Source of the DNA: Bin87 sp965217175
GTDB lineage: Bacteria > Chloroflexota > Dehalococcoidia > Lucifugimonadales > UBA3495
Assembly (NCBI GenBank): GCA_965217175.1
Contig: OZ244251.1
Coordinates: 3,286,001 to 3,350,000, forward strand
Length of the DNA: 64,000 bases
Reading direction: 5' to 3'
Shown here: one piece after another, positions 45,684 to 54,335 of the stretch
Layout of the letters: each line of letters starts with the position of its first letter
Numbering within the stretch: the stretch's first letter is position 1
The notes under the pieces: generated by a model
Databases searched by the model: none
The model's input: only the letters and a program-made list of their open reading frames with translations
What the model was told of the DNA's origin: nothing
Position numbers and translations under genes: made by a program

Positions 45684-46190
45684 CTAAGCAATTTTCCCAC
45701 CGTGCAACATCGGGGTCATGCAAACGGCAACTGGATTCCGGTGGGCGTGGCACAGCTTCATGATACCGTCCAGCAGCGTGTCAAACCTGTCCTCGGTCTC
45801 GATGGTGTAATGAGCGATACCGAACAGGTCCAGGATGGGTTTGGTGTTGCGTCCCATGGCCACCTGCGCGATGTTGAACTCGCCAACCTGGCCCCGCAGG
45901 TTCATGAAGATCGGGATGGGTGTGCGCGACGGGATACACAGGCTGGCTACTGCGTTGACGCTGTTGCCGAACCCGCTGGACTGCATGAATACGGCAGAGT
46001 TGCGCCCGGTGGCGTAGCTCCCCACCGCAACACCGATCGCCTCTTCCTCTCGGGTGCACGACACCAGATGGAAGTAGGGATCCGCCTCGATGAGGCGCGT
46101 AACTTGGTGGATTGATATGTCGGGGACGTACGCAATGAGCGACGTGTCCCATTTTTTCAGCGTATCAATGATGGTCTCGGCCCAGGCCAT
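45684..46190 (-). CDS. ComD-like ThDP-enzyme alpha subunit, without a beta partner
   Basis: A 168-aa PYR-domain protein: TSLIAYVPDISIHQVTRLIE, HLVSCTREEEAIGVAVGSYA with the ThDP-activating Glu, AVFMQSSGFGNSVNAVASLC, RGQVGEFNIAQVAMG, and CHAHRNPVAVCMTPMLHGGK. The family is split sulfopyruvate/phosphonopyruvate-type decarboxylases. The expected PP-domain (ComE) gene does not follow; the next kilobase downstream is IS21 and IS5 debris. It is a clear but diverged paralog of the 31786-32304 protein. It might use that gene's ComE partner or be non-functional alone. Confidence 0.83.
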   Translation of the reverse strand: MAWAETIIDTLKKWDTSLIAYVPDISIHQVTRLIEADPYFHLVSCTREEEAIGVAVGSYATGRNSAVFMQSSGFGNSVNAVASLCIPSRTPIPIFMNLRGQVGEFNIAQVAMGRNTKPILDLFGIAHYTIETEDRFDTLLDGIMKLCHAHRNPVAVCMTPMLHGGKIA

Positions 46191-46229
46191 GATCTATCTG
46201 CTCCTCGCCGCGTAATTGGGGTTGGTTTT

Positions 46230-46247
46230 CCACCGCCGTCGCGGTGG
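46230..46247. terminator. Small hairpin between nitroreductase and ComD-like genes
   Basis: CCACCGC and GCGGTGG arms around CGTC lie downstream of the nitroreductase stop. The T-run is on the wrong side for minus-strand termination, so the role is uncertain. Confidence 0.35.
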
Positions 46248-46287
46248 TGCGATAGTATAGCGCAACCGGATAACCCCGGCTAACCGA

Positions 46288-46893
46288 TCAATCCAGCCAC
46301 ACGGCAACCTCGGCGGGAGCCGCCCGCACGGAGGCAGACGGACGCGACGGCTGGCCGATAAACAGAGCGCCCACCATCGTCCAGTCAGCTTCAGCGCCCA
46401 GGGTTTCTGCCAGGCGCGGATGCCGCGTCGTATTCCCGGTGCTCCAGTCCCCGGCCAAACCCTCGGCCACCGCAGCCAACAGGAGATTTTGGACCGCACA
46501 GCAGGCGGCGGCGTAATTTTCCTGCGTAAGGTCTTCCCGGTCTCCAGGCACGCTGTATACGTAGATCAACGCGGGCGCGTCCAGCACCCTTTGACGGCTG
46601 CCGTTGGCGTTGTCATGGTTGCCGCTTCGCTCGAAAATATTGTCGTAGGCCAACTGCGCGACTTCGGCTCGTTTGACTCCACCCTTCTCCAGGACAAAAA
46701 ACCGCCACGGATTGGTCAGGCGATGATTGGGTGCCCAGATCGCCGCGTCGATCATCCTTTCCATCGATTCGCGGGGCGGGACGTCATCGGTAAACTCGTT
46801 ATTCATCCGCCGACTGTGGATCGCTTCGTAAACGGACATCGTAGATGCGGGAGGTTGAACGTTGCCGCTGCGTAACCGTTGGCTCTGTGTCAT
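46288..46893 (-). CDS. Nitroreductase-family flavoprotein
   Basis: A 201-aa FMN-dependent oxidoreductase that uses NAD(P)H to reduce nitro or related electron-poor compounds. It has the N-terminal SRRMNNEFTDDVPPRESMER motif, then AAIWAPNHRLTNPWRFFVLE that binds FMN. The central helix reads ENYAAACCAVQNLLLAAVAE and the C-terminal block DWTMVGALFIGQPSRPSASV. The start is the ATG preceded by AAAAGGAG. It lies upstream of the ComD-like gene on the same strand, with 97 bases between, so co-transcription is possible. Confidence 0.9.
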   Translation of the reverse strand: MTQSQRLRSGNVQPPASTMSVYEAIHSRRMNNEFTDDVPPRESMERMIDAAIWAPNHRLTNPWRFFVLEKGGVKRAEVAQLAYDNIFERSGNHDNANGSRQRVLDAPALIYVYSVPGDREDLTQENYAAACCAVQNLLLAAVAEGLAGDWSTGNTTRHPRLAETLGAEADWTMVGALFIGQPSRPSASVRAAPAEVAVWLD

Positions 46894-46919
46894 GGCTGCA
46901 ACTCCTTTTGATTAGCAGG

Positions 46920-47271
46920 ACCTGAAGAGCAATATAAGCATGTGAAATATAACCCTTTAGGGGGGTTGAGGGCAATTCGCCACGGGATCCAGTAACCGTT
47001 CAGAGTTGAAGGTAGTATCCCGGCTCCTGCTTGTCTTTCCCGCGAAGGCGGAAATCCAGGAAGCCGAGGATAAGCAACATTGCCGTTTAAAGGCGTCTCT
47101 GGATTCCGGCTCAAGGCCGGAATGACGAAGCGGTATGGAATTTACACGTCGAGTCTGAACAGTTACATTCGCAGGGGTCGCCATGACGTCCGCACAGGTA
47201 TGTGCTACAATCCCGTCAACATGGGCTACAATTGCCCACAGATTTGAGGATCAAAGCCTGGAGGTGGCACA
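46920..47271. repeat. Intergenic palindromic repeat unit upstream of the DsbA-like gene
   Basis: Two hairpins stand out: TTTCCCGC-GAAG-GCGGAAA near 47037-47055, and ATTCCGGC-TCAAG-GCCGGAAT at 47103-47123, the latter followed by GACG. Sequences of the TCATTCCGGCxxxxGCCGGAAT form are dispersed repeats in many bacteria. No gene lies here. The ribosome site GGAGGTGG at 47260-47267 belongs to the next gene. Confidence 0.65.
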
Positions 47272-47910
47272 ATGGCCGAAACCGATTTCCTTTGCTACTA
47301 TGATTTCCGTTGACCTTTCGTGTACAACGCTGCCATGTGGTGGGCGAAAGTTCGAGAAAGTACCGATCAGGAGATCAACGTAGACCTGAAGCCGTTCTCG
47401 TTGGTACAAGTCAATTACGACAACAACAAAGCCGACGGCGACAACTTCAAATACTGGGAACAGGATGACTCCGACAACACTCTGCTGGAGTTGCGCGCCG
47501 GGGTTGCCGCCCAGCGGCAGGGTGAGGAGATTTGGGACAAGTTCTTCATCAACCTGCTCCGAGCCAGGCACGAAGACCGCATCGATTTGACCGACGCCGA
47601 CGCCATCAACGCGGTTGCCGAGGCTTCCGGTGTTGATATGGGCCGGTTCGCGGAAGACCTGGCCGATCCGGAAATCCTTCGGGAGATTGGCGAGAGCCAC
47701 ACCGAGGCCGTGGAAGTACACGGCGCCTTTGGCGTGCCTCTCTACGTGTTCCCCAACGGCAATTCGGCGTTCGTGAAGATGTTTATCCCTTCGACCGAAG
47801 AATCCGGCTCGATTTACGACAACCTGGTCGAGATGGTGGCGGACCACAAGCACGTGGGCGAGATCAAGCGTCCTTCCCCGCCGTGGCCGTATGAGGGTGT
47901 CCGATCATAA
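47272..47910 (+). CDS. DsbA-family thioredoxin-fold protein with in-frame UGA at the active-site position
   Basis: From the ATG at 47272 (ribosome site GGAGGTGG) the frame gives MAETDFLCYYDFR, a TGA at 47311-47313, then PFVYNAAMWWAKVRESTDQE to a stop at 47908. The total is 212 codons. The TGA sits where DsbA/HCCA-isomerase-type proteins have the redox Cys before Pro (FxFDxxCPxxY). The rest, including the DsbA-like helical insertion (residues 55-150) and the cis-Pro loop FGVPLYVFPNGN, is intact. A GTG at 47320 could start a shorter protein but would lose strand 1 and the active site. Selenocysteine or a single nonsense change could explain this. It overlaps rnc by 20 bases. Confidence 0.75.
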
Positions 47911-48625
47911 CCCTCCGGTGCCCGCCTTTGGGCATCGGCCAATCGAGGAACTCGAACAAGCCCTGGGCCTGAGCTTTCAGGACCGGGGCTTGTTGCGTCA
48001 AGCCCTGACCCATCGATCCTGGGTCAACGAGCACTCCGGCGATGCTCGCGACTCATACGAACGGCTCGAATTTCTCGGCGACGTTGTGGTGCGGCTCGTC
48101 GTCAGCGAAGAGTTGTATCACCGGTTGCCAGATTGCGACGAGGGCGGGTTGACGCGCCGCTGGACGACGTTGTTGAGCCAGAGGGCGTTGGCGACCGTGG
48201 CCGAGCGGTTGGGACTCGGCGATTATGTCATGTTGGGTCGAGGCTCCGATTCTACCGATGCTCGCCACAGCGATTCGATTCTCGGTGACGTCATGGAATC
48301 CGTGATCGCCGCCGTATACGTCGACGGCGGGTACGACGAGGCGCGTCGGTTCGTGCTGCAGGTGCTGGCCGATGAAATCGATGACACCTGCCGCCCCAAC
48401 TGGCGACCCTACAATCCCAAAACCGAGCTGCAGGAATTTCTGCAGTCCATGGGCCAGAGTCCACCCACCTACCACGTGGCAGACACGTCCGGCTCTCCCC
48501 ACGAACCGCGCTACACCGTAGAGGTGGTTGGCAACGCGGGTGTGCTGGCGACCGGAACAGGTCGCAGCAAAAACGCCGCCGAAACCGAGGCCGCGGAGGC
48601 CGCACTGGCAACATTGGCCGAGTGA
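47891..48625 (+). CDS. rnc: Ribonuclease III
   Basis: A 244-aa double-strand-specific endoribonuclease for rRNA and mRNA processing. The signature ERLEFLGDVVVRLVVSEELY (near residue 56) contains the catalytic Glu/Asp. A second metal-binding site is in DSILGDVMESVIAAVYVDGG (near 128). The C-terminal dsRNA-binding domain (about 170-240) starts NPKTELQEFLQSMGQSPPTY and ends GRSKNAAETEAAEAALATL. The start is an ATG inside the end of the DsbA-like gene, so the two are translationally linked. Length matches the family. Confidence 0.95.
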   Translation: MRVSDHNPPVPAFGHRPIEELEQALGLSFQDRGLLRQALTHRSWVNEHSGDARDSYERLEFLGDVVVRLVVSEELYHRLPDCDEGGLTRRWTTLLSQRALATVAERLGLGDYVMLGRGSDSTDARHSDSILGDVMESVIAAVYVDGGYDEARRFVLQVLADEIDDTCRPNWRPYNPKTELQEFLQSMGQSPPTYHVADTSGSPHEPRYTVEVVGNAGVLATGTGRSKNAAETEAAEAALATLAE

Positions 48626-48679
48626 GGGTGCGTTGATTGAAAGACCGGTCCCAATTTGCGGAAGGAGGTCTGAATCAAC

Positions 48680-48964
48680 ATGGTGCAGAAAGGGTGTCTC
48701 TGGTTAATTTTCCCGTTATCTATAGCCATATGTTTCGGATTGGTTTGGGTAGTAGGGAATTTTGGGTTGGATACGTGCCATGCCTGGTTCGATTACGGCC
48801 CCGGTGGCTCGCCCAGACGCCTGGGCCAAATCTGGTGTTGGCCGATCGTCATAATCGCTGGCATCGCGCTCTTGGTGTTTGTTTTCGTGTTAATGGGTCT
48901 TTTGTACCTGCTGTTCCGCCTGATCTTGAGACCCCTTGGCCTTTGGGACGACCGAAATGTCTGA
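48680..48964 (+). CDS. Small membrane protein, 94 aa
   Basis: A GGAAGGAGG ribosome site precedes MVQKGCLWLIFPLSIAICFG. Two hydrophobic segments (about residues 7-28 and 53-82) flank a short loop with Cys and Trp (LDTCHAWFDYGPGG). It is probably an inner-membrane protein with two helices. It lies 55 bases after rnc on the same strand. The family is not recognised. Confidence 0.6.
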   Translation: MVQKGCLWLIFPLSIAICFGLVWVVGNFGLDTCHAWFDYGPGGSPRRLGQIWCWPIVIIAGIALLVFVFVLMGLLYLLFRLILRPLGLWDDRNV

Positions 48965-49117
48965 GGCTGCGGAGTTCAAGCGCACCGGTCTGGAGCCAGG
49001 CGCCATGACCGCGGGTCGGATCCGGCAATGACACGGCACCCCGCCGGCCCGTATAATCGGCAAAGACTCCATAATAGGCTCAAACCCAGCTTCCCCTACC
49101 CCAAAAGGAGATAATCG

Positions 49118-49825
49118 ATGGACCCGATAATCCACAACATCAAAGACTATCCCGCCGGTTCACCGGCCCGCCTCATCAGCGCCGATGACAACCCGCCCCT
49201 GGTAACCCTGGCCTACTCTGTGATTCAACCGGGCGGCACCAGCTCGCATCACATCCATGAGTGGGAGCACGAGGTCTACATCATCGAGGGCAGTGGAACC
49301 CTTGTCGCCGACGGCAAGGAATATTCGGTCAAGGCCGGCGACGCGATGCTCATTCCGCCCATGGTCGATCATGTAACCCGTAATGACGGCGGCAGTGGCG
49401 ACATCCGCCGTATTGAGATCAACCCCATTTCCGCCGCCAGCGGCACTGCCCGACCCGGTGGCAGCGAGCCGGGCGCCGGCACCGTTCCGGTCATCCGCAA
49501 CCACGCCGATCTCAACGACGAAACCGGCCACACCTTGCTGGGTGGCAGAGACGGTTGCCCCAACTACCTCATGCTTTACAACGGAGCCATGCAGCCCGGC
49601 GCGGTGAGCCATCCGGACACCGGTGGCCACAACCACGAATGGGAACATACCGTTTTCGTCCTGGAAGGCACCGGTACCCTGGTCGTGTCCGGCAAGGAAT
49701 ACACCGTTACCGCCGGCGACGCCGTGCTTGTGCCCCCGGTTGAGCATCACCAGTGGAAGAACCAAACCGACGCCCCGATGCTTCGGGTCACGTTCAACGA
49801 CATCAAATCAGAGGGTCACGGCTAA
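49118..49825 (+). CDS. Double-cupin protein (bicupin)
   Basis: The 235-aa protein repeats the cupin fold. Half 1 shows PGGTSSHHIHEWEHEVYIIE, GSGTLVADGKEYSVKAGDAM and LIPPMVDHVTRN. Half 2 shows PGAVSHPDTGGHNHEWEHTV, FVLEGTGTLVVSGKEYTVTA and AVLVPPVEHHQWKN. Each half retains the HxH...E...H metal set, so two metal sites are likely. Bicupins include oxalate decarboxylases, dioxygenases and isomerases; the substrate cannot be read. The start is the ATG after AAAAGGAGATA. It stands alone between a membrane gene and enolase. Confidence 0.88.
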   Translation: MDPIIHNIKDYPAGSPARLISADDNPPLVTLAYSVIQPGGTSSHHIHEWEHEVYIIEGSGTLVADGKEYSVKAGDAMLIPPMVDHVTRNDGGSGDIRRIEINPISAASGTARPGGSEPGAGTVPVIRNHADLNDETGHTLLGGRDGCPNYLMLYNGAMQPGAVSHPDTGGHNHEWEHTVFVLEGTGTLVVSGKEYTVTAGDAVLVPPVEHHQWKNQTDAPMLRVTFNDIKSEGHG

Positions 49826-49893
49826 CCATCCCGCCCATCACCCCAACCCCTGTCTCCATAGGAGAGGAGTTATTGGTTTCGACCAGTGTCACA

Positions 49894-49970
49894 CCCTCTC
49901 CCAATGGGAGAGGGCCGGGGTGAGGGCAGTCTCCCCCTCTGCCTTGATGCGAGCTGGCCGGGGTGAGGGT
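49894..49970. repeat. CCCTCTCCC-type intergenic repeat
   Basis: A palindrome CCCTCTCCCAATGGGAGAGGG (two arms) is followed by CCGGGGTGAGGG, then GCCGGGGTGAGGGTGA again at 49958-49971. This repeat form is widespread in bacterial intergenic DNA. It sits between the bicupin and enolase genes. Confidence 0.6.
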
Positions 49971-49991
49971 GAAATCGCCAACTAATCCAGC

Positions 49992-51314
49992 ATGCCCGAC
50001 TCAACCCATATTGCAACTGTACATGCCCGGGAGGTATTGGATTCCCGTGGCAACCCCACCGTCGAAGTCGACATCAGGTTGCAAAGCGGAGCGATGGGCC
50101 GGGCAATCGTCCCCTCCGGCGCTTCCACCGGCCGGCACGAGGCCGTCGAGTTGCGCGATGGCGACCCCGGACGTTACGAGGGCAAAGGCGTCCTGCGGGC
50201 GGTAGCCGCCGTCAACAACATCATTGCACCTGCCATCTCCGGAACAAGCAACCCCACGGACGCCGCCGACCAGAACGTCCTGGACACGCGGCTGTGCGAA
50301 CTTGACGGCACCACCAACAAATCCAACCTTGGCGCGAACGCCATCCTCGGAGTCTCACTCGCCGCCGCCCACGCAGCGGCACGAGCAGCCGGCTTACCGT
50401 TGTACCGGTATCTGGGTGGCGATGATGCCACCACGTTGCCCATGCCGATGGTGAACATCATCAGCGGCGGCCGGCACGCTGAGGGCGGCCTTGATATGCA
50501 GGATTTTCTGGCTATTCCCATCGGCGCCGCAACGTACCGTGAAGCGCTCCGCATGGTGGTTGCGGTCCACCGGGCGATCGGGCGCATCTTGACTCAAACC
50601 GGCCCCTACGGCCACGGCGTTGCGGACGAGGGCGGTTACGGTCCCCCCTTGCCCTGCCACGAAGACGCCCTGGGTCTGCTGCATGACGCTACCCGGCTGG
50701 CTGGTTACCGCTGCGCCCGAAACGGCGACATCGCAATCGGCCTGGATGTCGCGGCCACCGAGTTCGTGGATGCCGACGGTCGCTACCCGCTGCGGGCCGA
50801 ACGGCGCACCTTCTCCTCCACCGAACTGACCGACCTGTTGGTCCACTGGTGTGGAACCTATCCCATCATCTCAATTGAGGACGGTGTCGCCGAAGACGAC
50901 TGGGACGGTTGGGCGTACCAGACCGAAAAGATGGGAGCGACCACCCAACTCATCGGGGATGACCTGTTTACCACCAACCCACAGCGTTTGGCCCAGGGCG
51001 CCGATCGCGGCATCGCCAACGCCGTGCTCGTGAAACTGAACCAGATTGGTACCCTGACCGAAACCCTGGAAACTGTGCGTTTGGCGAAACAACGGGGTTA
51101 CCTGCCAGTCATATCTGCCCGGTCTGGCGAAACCGAAGACACCACAATCGCCGACCTGGCCGTGGCCACCGGAGCCGGCCAGATCAAAATTGGCTCCATT
51201 ACCCGCTCCGAGCGCCTGGCCAAGTACAACCAGTTGCTGCGCATCGAAGAAGAGTTGGGCGAACGGGCGCAATTTGCCGGGCGGGAAGTGTTTTCCCGAT
51301 TTTTGGACCGATGA
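49992..51314 (+). CDS. eno: Enolase (phosphopyruvate hydratase)
   Basis: A 440-aa glycolytic/gluconeogenic enzyme interconverting 2-phosphoglycerate and phosphoenolpyruvate. Active-site features are present: ASTGRHEAVELRD loop, GVADEGGYGPPLP (general acid Glu), IGLDVAATEF, PIISIEDGVAEDDWDGW and LIGDDLFTTNP as Mg ligands, VLVKLNQIGTLTET (base Lys), GQIKIGSITRSERLAKYNQL. The usual SHRSGETED loop reads SARSGETED, and QEF after NVD reads QDF, changes shared with a divergent enolase group. The start is the ATG of MPDSTHIATVHAREVLDSRG. The stop overlaps the rsmG start. Confidence 0.95.
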   Translation: MPDSTHIATVHAREVLDSRGNPTVEVDIRLQSGAMGRAIVPSGASTGRHEAVELRDGDPGRYEGKGVLRAVAAVNNIIAPAISGTSNPTDAADQNVLDTRLCELDGTTNKSNLGANAILGVSLAAAHAAARAAGLPLYRYLGGDDATTLPMPMVNIISGGRHAEGGLDMQDFLAIPIGAATYREALRMVVAVHRAIGRILTQTGPYGHGVADEGGYGPPLPCHEDALGLLHDATRLAGYRCARNGDIAIGLDVAATEFVDADGRYPLRAERRTFSSTELTDLLVHWCGTYPIISIEDGVAEDDWDGWAYQTEKMGATTQLIGDDLFTTNPQRLAQGADRGIANAVLVKLNQIGTLTETLETVRLAKQRGYLPVISARSGETEDTTIADLAVATGAGQIKIGSITRSERLAKYNQLLRIEEELGERAQFAGREVFSRFLDR

Positions 51315-52051
51315 TACCCCCGTCAGCATTGGGCATGGAGATAATCTACGAACAGGCTCAACGCCTGGGGTTGCATTTGTCTGATGCACAGTTGAGCCTG
51401 TTCGCCGCATATACAAGGTTGTTGGCTGACGGCAACACGCGCGCCAATCTCACTTCGGTTACCGACCCAGCCGAGGTACAGGTTCGCCACTTTTTGGACT
51501 CTCTGACGGCAGTCCTGGCCCTTCCCGACTGGCCGGACGGTGCCCACGTGGTTGATATCGGCGCCGGCGCCGGCTTCCCGGGTGTCCCGCTGAAGATCGT
51601 ATTCCCCGGATTACGTTTGACACTTGCCGAGTCTGTCGGTAAAAAGACACAATTTCTGCACCATCTGATTGAGCATCTTGAGTTACCCGACGTAGAAGTC
51701 CTTACGATTCGGGCTGAGGAACTGGGCCAAACCAGCGGCTACCGCGGCCACTTCGACGTAGCGCTGGCCCGTGGCGTTGCCCGCATGTCGGTGCTGATCG
51801 AGTACGGCCTGCCCTTGTGCAAAACCGGAGGCCATCTGCTGGCCTGGAAAGGCAAAGATGGCCCGGCAGAAGCCAAGGATGCGCACAATGCGTTGCTGGA
51901 ACTGGGCGGCGCGATAGGCGGTGTCCATTCCGTGGACGCGCTGTCGCCGCCTCTGCCGCCCGACCGGTGGCTGGTATCGGTCGAGAAAGTCAGGCCGACA
52001 CCCAAGGATTATCCCCGGCGCGTGGGCCTGCCGGCGAAACAACCCCTATAG
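51311..52051 (+). CDS. rsmG: 16S rRNA (guanine527-N7)-methyltransferase RsmG
   Basis: A 246-aa SAM-dependent rRNA methyltransferase. It shows HFLDSLTAVLALPDWPDGAH, the SAM motif VVDIGAGAGFPGVPLKIVFP, LAESVGKKTQFLHHLIEHLE, FDVALARGVARMSVLIEYGL and GGHLLAWKGKDGP, a full GidB set. The ATG overlaps the enolase stop (ATGA), so the two are coupled; this pairing is unusual. A second in-frame ATG at 51335 would remove only eight residues. It converges with the AOR gene, overlapping its end by six bases. Confidence 0.93.
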   Translation: MIPPSALGMEIIYEQAQRLGLHLSDAQLSLFAAYTRLLADGNTRANLTSVTDPAEVQVRHFLDSLTAVLALPDWPDGAHVVDIGAGAGFPGVPLKIVFPGLRLTLAESVGKKTQFLHHLIEHLELPDVEVLTIRAEELGQTSGYRGHFDVALARGVARMSVLIEYGLPLCKTGGHLLAWKGKDGPAEAKDAHNALLELGGAIGGVHSVDALSPPLPPDRWLVSVEKVRPTPKDYPRRVGLPAKQPL

Positions 52052-53974
52052 CGCCAGGGAAGCCATCGCGACCCGGCCGTCGGAATTCCACCCCCGCGCG
52101 ACGTAGTAGTCGGCTATCATCTTGTCCAGTTCGTCAGGGGTCAGGCCAACGCCCGCCGCAACACCATCGCTCAGGGCTTCCGTCAACGTCCGTGGGGGCA
52201 ATGTGTCATCCGCACGATTCCAACCCCACCGCTGGTTGTAGGCCTTCTTCAAATCAGCGATGTGGCTGGCAGCCCGGCGCAGTTCAGCCGCGTCGAAATC
52301 GTCCCAACCGGTGATCATTCGATAAACGGCCGCTGATTCCTCCCAGAAATCGCCGAAAGCCCGGCGCAGGAATTTGCACCAGATCAGAGAATCCAGCGCA
52401 GCGGCAAAATCCTCGCTGGCAGCGGCGATGGACCCGCGACGGTCGTCCACCGTCAGCCGATCAACCTCTGGCGAAAAGTCGGCGTCGTAGGCCGAGGTGC
52501 GGTTGTGACACGCCCCCCGTGGCGTGGTCGCCAGGCCCAACGCCAGCGTTTTCAGGCTACGGGGTTCATAACCAGGCATTTCCAGTCCCTTGACCTGCAT
52601 CGCCCATTTCTCAGAACCACCGCCCACGCTCAGGGCTGCGAGGCGAGTGCCATCAGCCAGCAAATTACCCAAGTACCCGCGACGATGTCCGATGTCGTCC
52701 AACAGCGCCAGAACAGCCTCCCCGTTGCCGAAATGCAGCGATACCGGCAACCCGCCGCTGACATTCTCTCCACCCAATGTCTTGGGCAGCAGCCCCCGCT
52801 CCGAAGACTCGATTGCCCATGCGATGGCTCCGCCCGTTGAAATCGTGTCGATCCCCAATTCGTCGCAACGCTTCACCGCCCGAATCACGGCGTCAGGATC
52901 GCCGACGCCCACCAATGGACCCAGCGCAAACAAACTCTCGTATTCCAGCCTGGCGCTCTCACGGTTTCCTGCAGATTTTGTGTCACCTTCTTTGGATGCA
53001 ACGGAAATTATCTTTTCGCAACCGATGGTGCAATTGGCGCAATGGGCCGTTCGCGTGGCCCGAGTCTGGTGCAGCACCTCGCCACTCACATCATCAGCCA
53101 TTTCGAACGTGGACTGTTGAAAGTTTCGCGTTGGCAGTGTACCCAGTCGGTTGAAAACCGACACGTTGGCGATGGTACCCAACTCGCGATACTTTGCGGT
53201 AGCCGCCCCCAGACTGCGGCGGCTCAGGTCTCGCGCATACTCGCGTAAACCGCTGGAGTCAGCAACCGGCGGATCGGCGTCGGGACGGCCACGCACCGCG
53301 ATCGCCTTCAGGTTCTTGCTGCCCATGACCGCACCGGGACCGCATCGACCCGCCTGCCGTCCGCCATCGTTAGCGATACTGGCAAATCGCACCAGCCGTT
53401 CACCGGCGGGACCGATGCTGGCAACGCGCACGGGTCGTCGAGCGCCATCATCCAACCGCTCTTTGACGGCAACTTCGGTATCCGAGGTGGACAGACCCAA
53501 CAGATCCCCAGCCGGCAGCAGCCGAGGCGGACCGTCTCCATCGATGTGCAGCAGCGTCGGTTCGGGTGCTTTGCCAAGAATGACGAGAGCATCACCGCAG
53601 GCGCGCTTCAACTCCACCGCCAGATGGCTCGACGACAGACCGTCGGCGATAAACCCAGTGAGCGGTGAACGCGTTAGTACCGCAAATTTGCTGGACGTGG
53701 TCAACCTTGTCCCTACGAGCGGGCTCGACACGAAAATCAACGGGTTCTCTGGCTCAAACGCAGAATCCAGCAACCGGAGGCGTTCCGCATCGGTGAGTAT
53801 CGCTCCGTCGGAGTCAACCTCGGGGGCACCGTATTGGTGCAGTAACCAGGTGCCTAGCCCAATCCCACCGATGGTTGCTCGCAATACCCGGTTCGGGATC
53901 GGATCCCATCGGTGTTCGCCGGTGGTTAGGTCTACCACCAGCGCCGCTCCCCGATAACCGTGGGTAGTGCTCAT
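52046..53974 (-). CDS. Aldehyde ferredoxin oxidoreductase (tungsten/molybdenum) family
   Basis: A 642-aa oxidoreductase that oxidises aldehydes to acids with a W- or Mo-bis-pterin and one 4Fe-4S cluster, passing electrons to ferredoxin. It starts MSTTHGYRGAALVVDLTTGE. LSSSHLAVELKRACGDALVI and GRCGPGAVMGSKNLKAIAVR mark the AOR_N domain. AHCANCTIGCEKI (CxxCxxxC) and SLIWCKFLRRAFGDF supply the four cluster cysteines. LGLATTPRGACHNRTSAYDA is a pterin-site loop. An upstream in-frame extension to 54040 overlaps the moaD gene end and is less likely. It is the last gene of a mobA-moaD-AOR operon. Confidence 0.93.
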   Translation of the reverse strand: MSTTHGYRGAALVVDLTTGEHRWDPIPNRVLRATIGGIGLGTWLLHQYGAPEVDSDGAILTDAERLRLLDSAFEPENPLIFVSSPLVGTRLTTSSKFAVLTRSPLTGFIADGLSSSHLAVELKRACGDALVILGKAPEPTLLHIDGDGPPRLLPAGDLLGLSTSDTEVAVKERLDDGARRPVRVASIGPAGERLVRFASIANDGGRQAGRCGPGAVMGSKNLKAIAVRGRPDADPPVADSSGLREYARDLSRRSLGAATAKYRELGTIANVSVFNRLGTLPTRNFQQSTFEMADDVSGEVLHQTRATRTAHCANCTIGCEKIISVASKEGDTKSAGNRESARLEYESLFALGPLVGVGDPDAVIRAVKRCDELGIDTISTGGAIAWAIESSERGLLPKTLGGENVSGGLPVSLHFGNGEAVLALLDDIGHRRGYLGNLLADGTRLAALSVGGGSEKWAMQVKGLEMPGYEPRSLKTLALGLATTPRGACHNRTSAYDADFSPEVDRLTVDDRRGSIAAASEDFAAALDSLIWCKFLRRAFGDFWEESAAVYRMITGWDDFDAAELRRAASHIADLKKAYNQRWGWNRADDTLPPRTLTEALSDGVAAGVGLTPDELDKMIADYYVARGWNSDGRVAMASLAL

Positions 53975-53999
53975 AATTACCTGCCGCGCCCCGACGGTC

Positions 54000-54335
54000 T
54001 CACCCACCGGCCTGATTGGACAACAGCAACAGGGAATCACCCGGCTTCAAATCCAGCGGCGTGTCGCCATCATCCGTCAGGAACTCCAGTCCGTTGCGGT
54101 TGATTGCGTAGCCCTGTTGGATAGCCGTTTGGCCGTAGTTCCCATCGTCGCAGAACAATCCATTACCCAATAACGCCGGGCATTCTTCCGCGAGTGCGCC
54201 CGCCAAAGCGGCGAGGTTCCATCCGGAGCCGACCCTCAACGGCACCAGGCTAACACCCGCGTTCATTCGTGCCGTGCCAAATAGCTCCACCGTGATATCT
54301 ACCCACTGTCCTGCGCCGGTACGTTCCACGGTCAT
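54000..54335 (-). CDS. MoaD/ThiS-type sulfur-carrier protein
   Basis: A 111-aa beta-grasp protein whose C-terminal Gly-Gly (NQAGG) would be activated as thiocarboxylate to donate sulfur to the molybdopterin ligand. ITVELFGTARMNAGVSLVPL and LKPGDSLLLLSNQAGG match family ends. It overlaps mobA by ATGA and is followed 26 bases later by AOR. It is slightly longer than typical MoaD, as are AOR-linked versions. It probably serves the neighbouring AOR. Confidence 0.85.
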   Translation of the reverse strand: MTVERTGAGQWVDITVELFGTARMNAGVSLVPLRVGSGWNLAALAGALAEECPALLGNGLFCDDGNYGQTAIQQGYAINRNGLEFLTDDGDTPLDLKPGDSLLLLSNQAGG

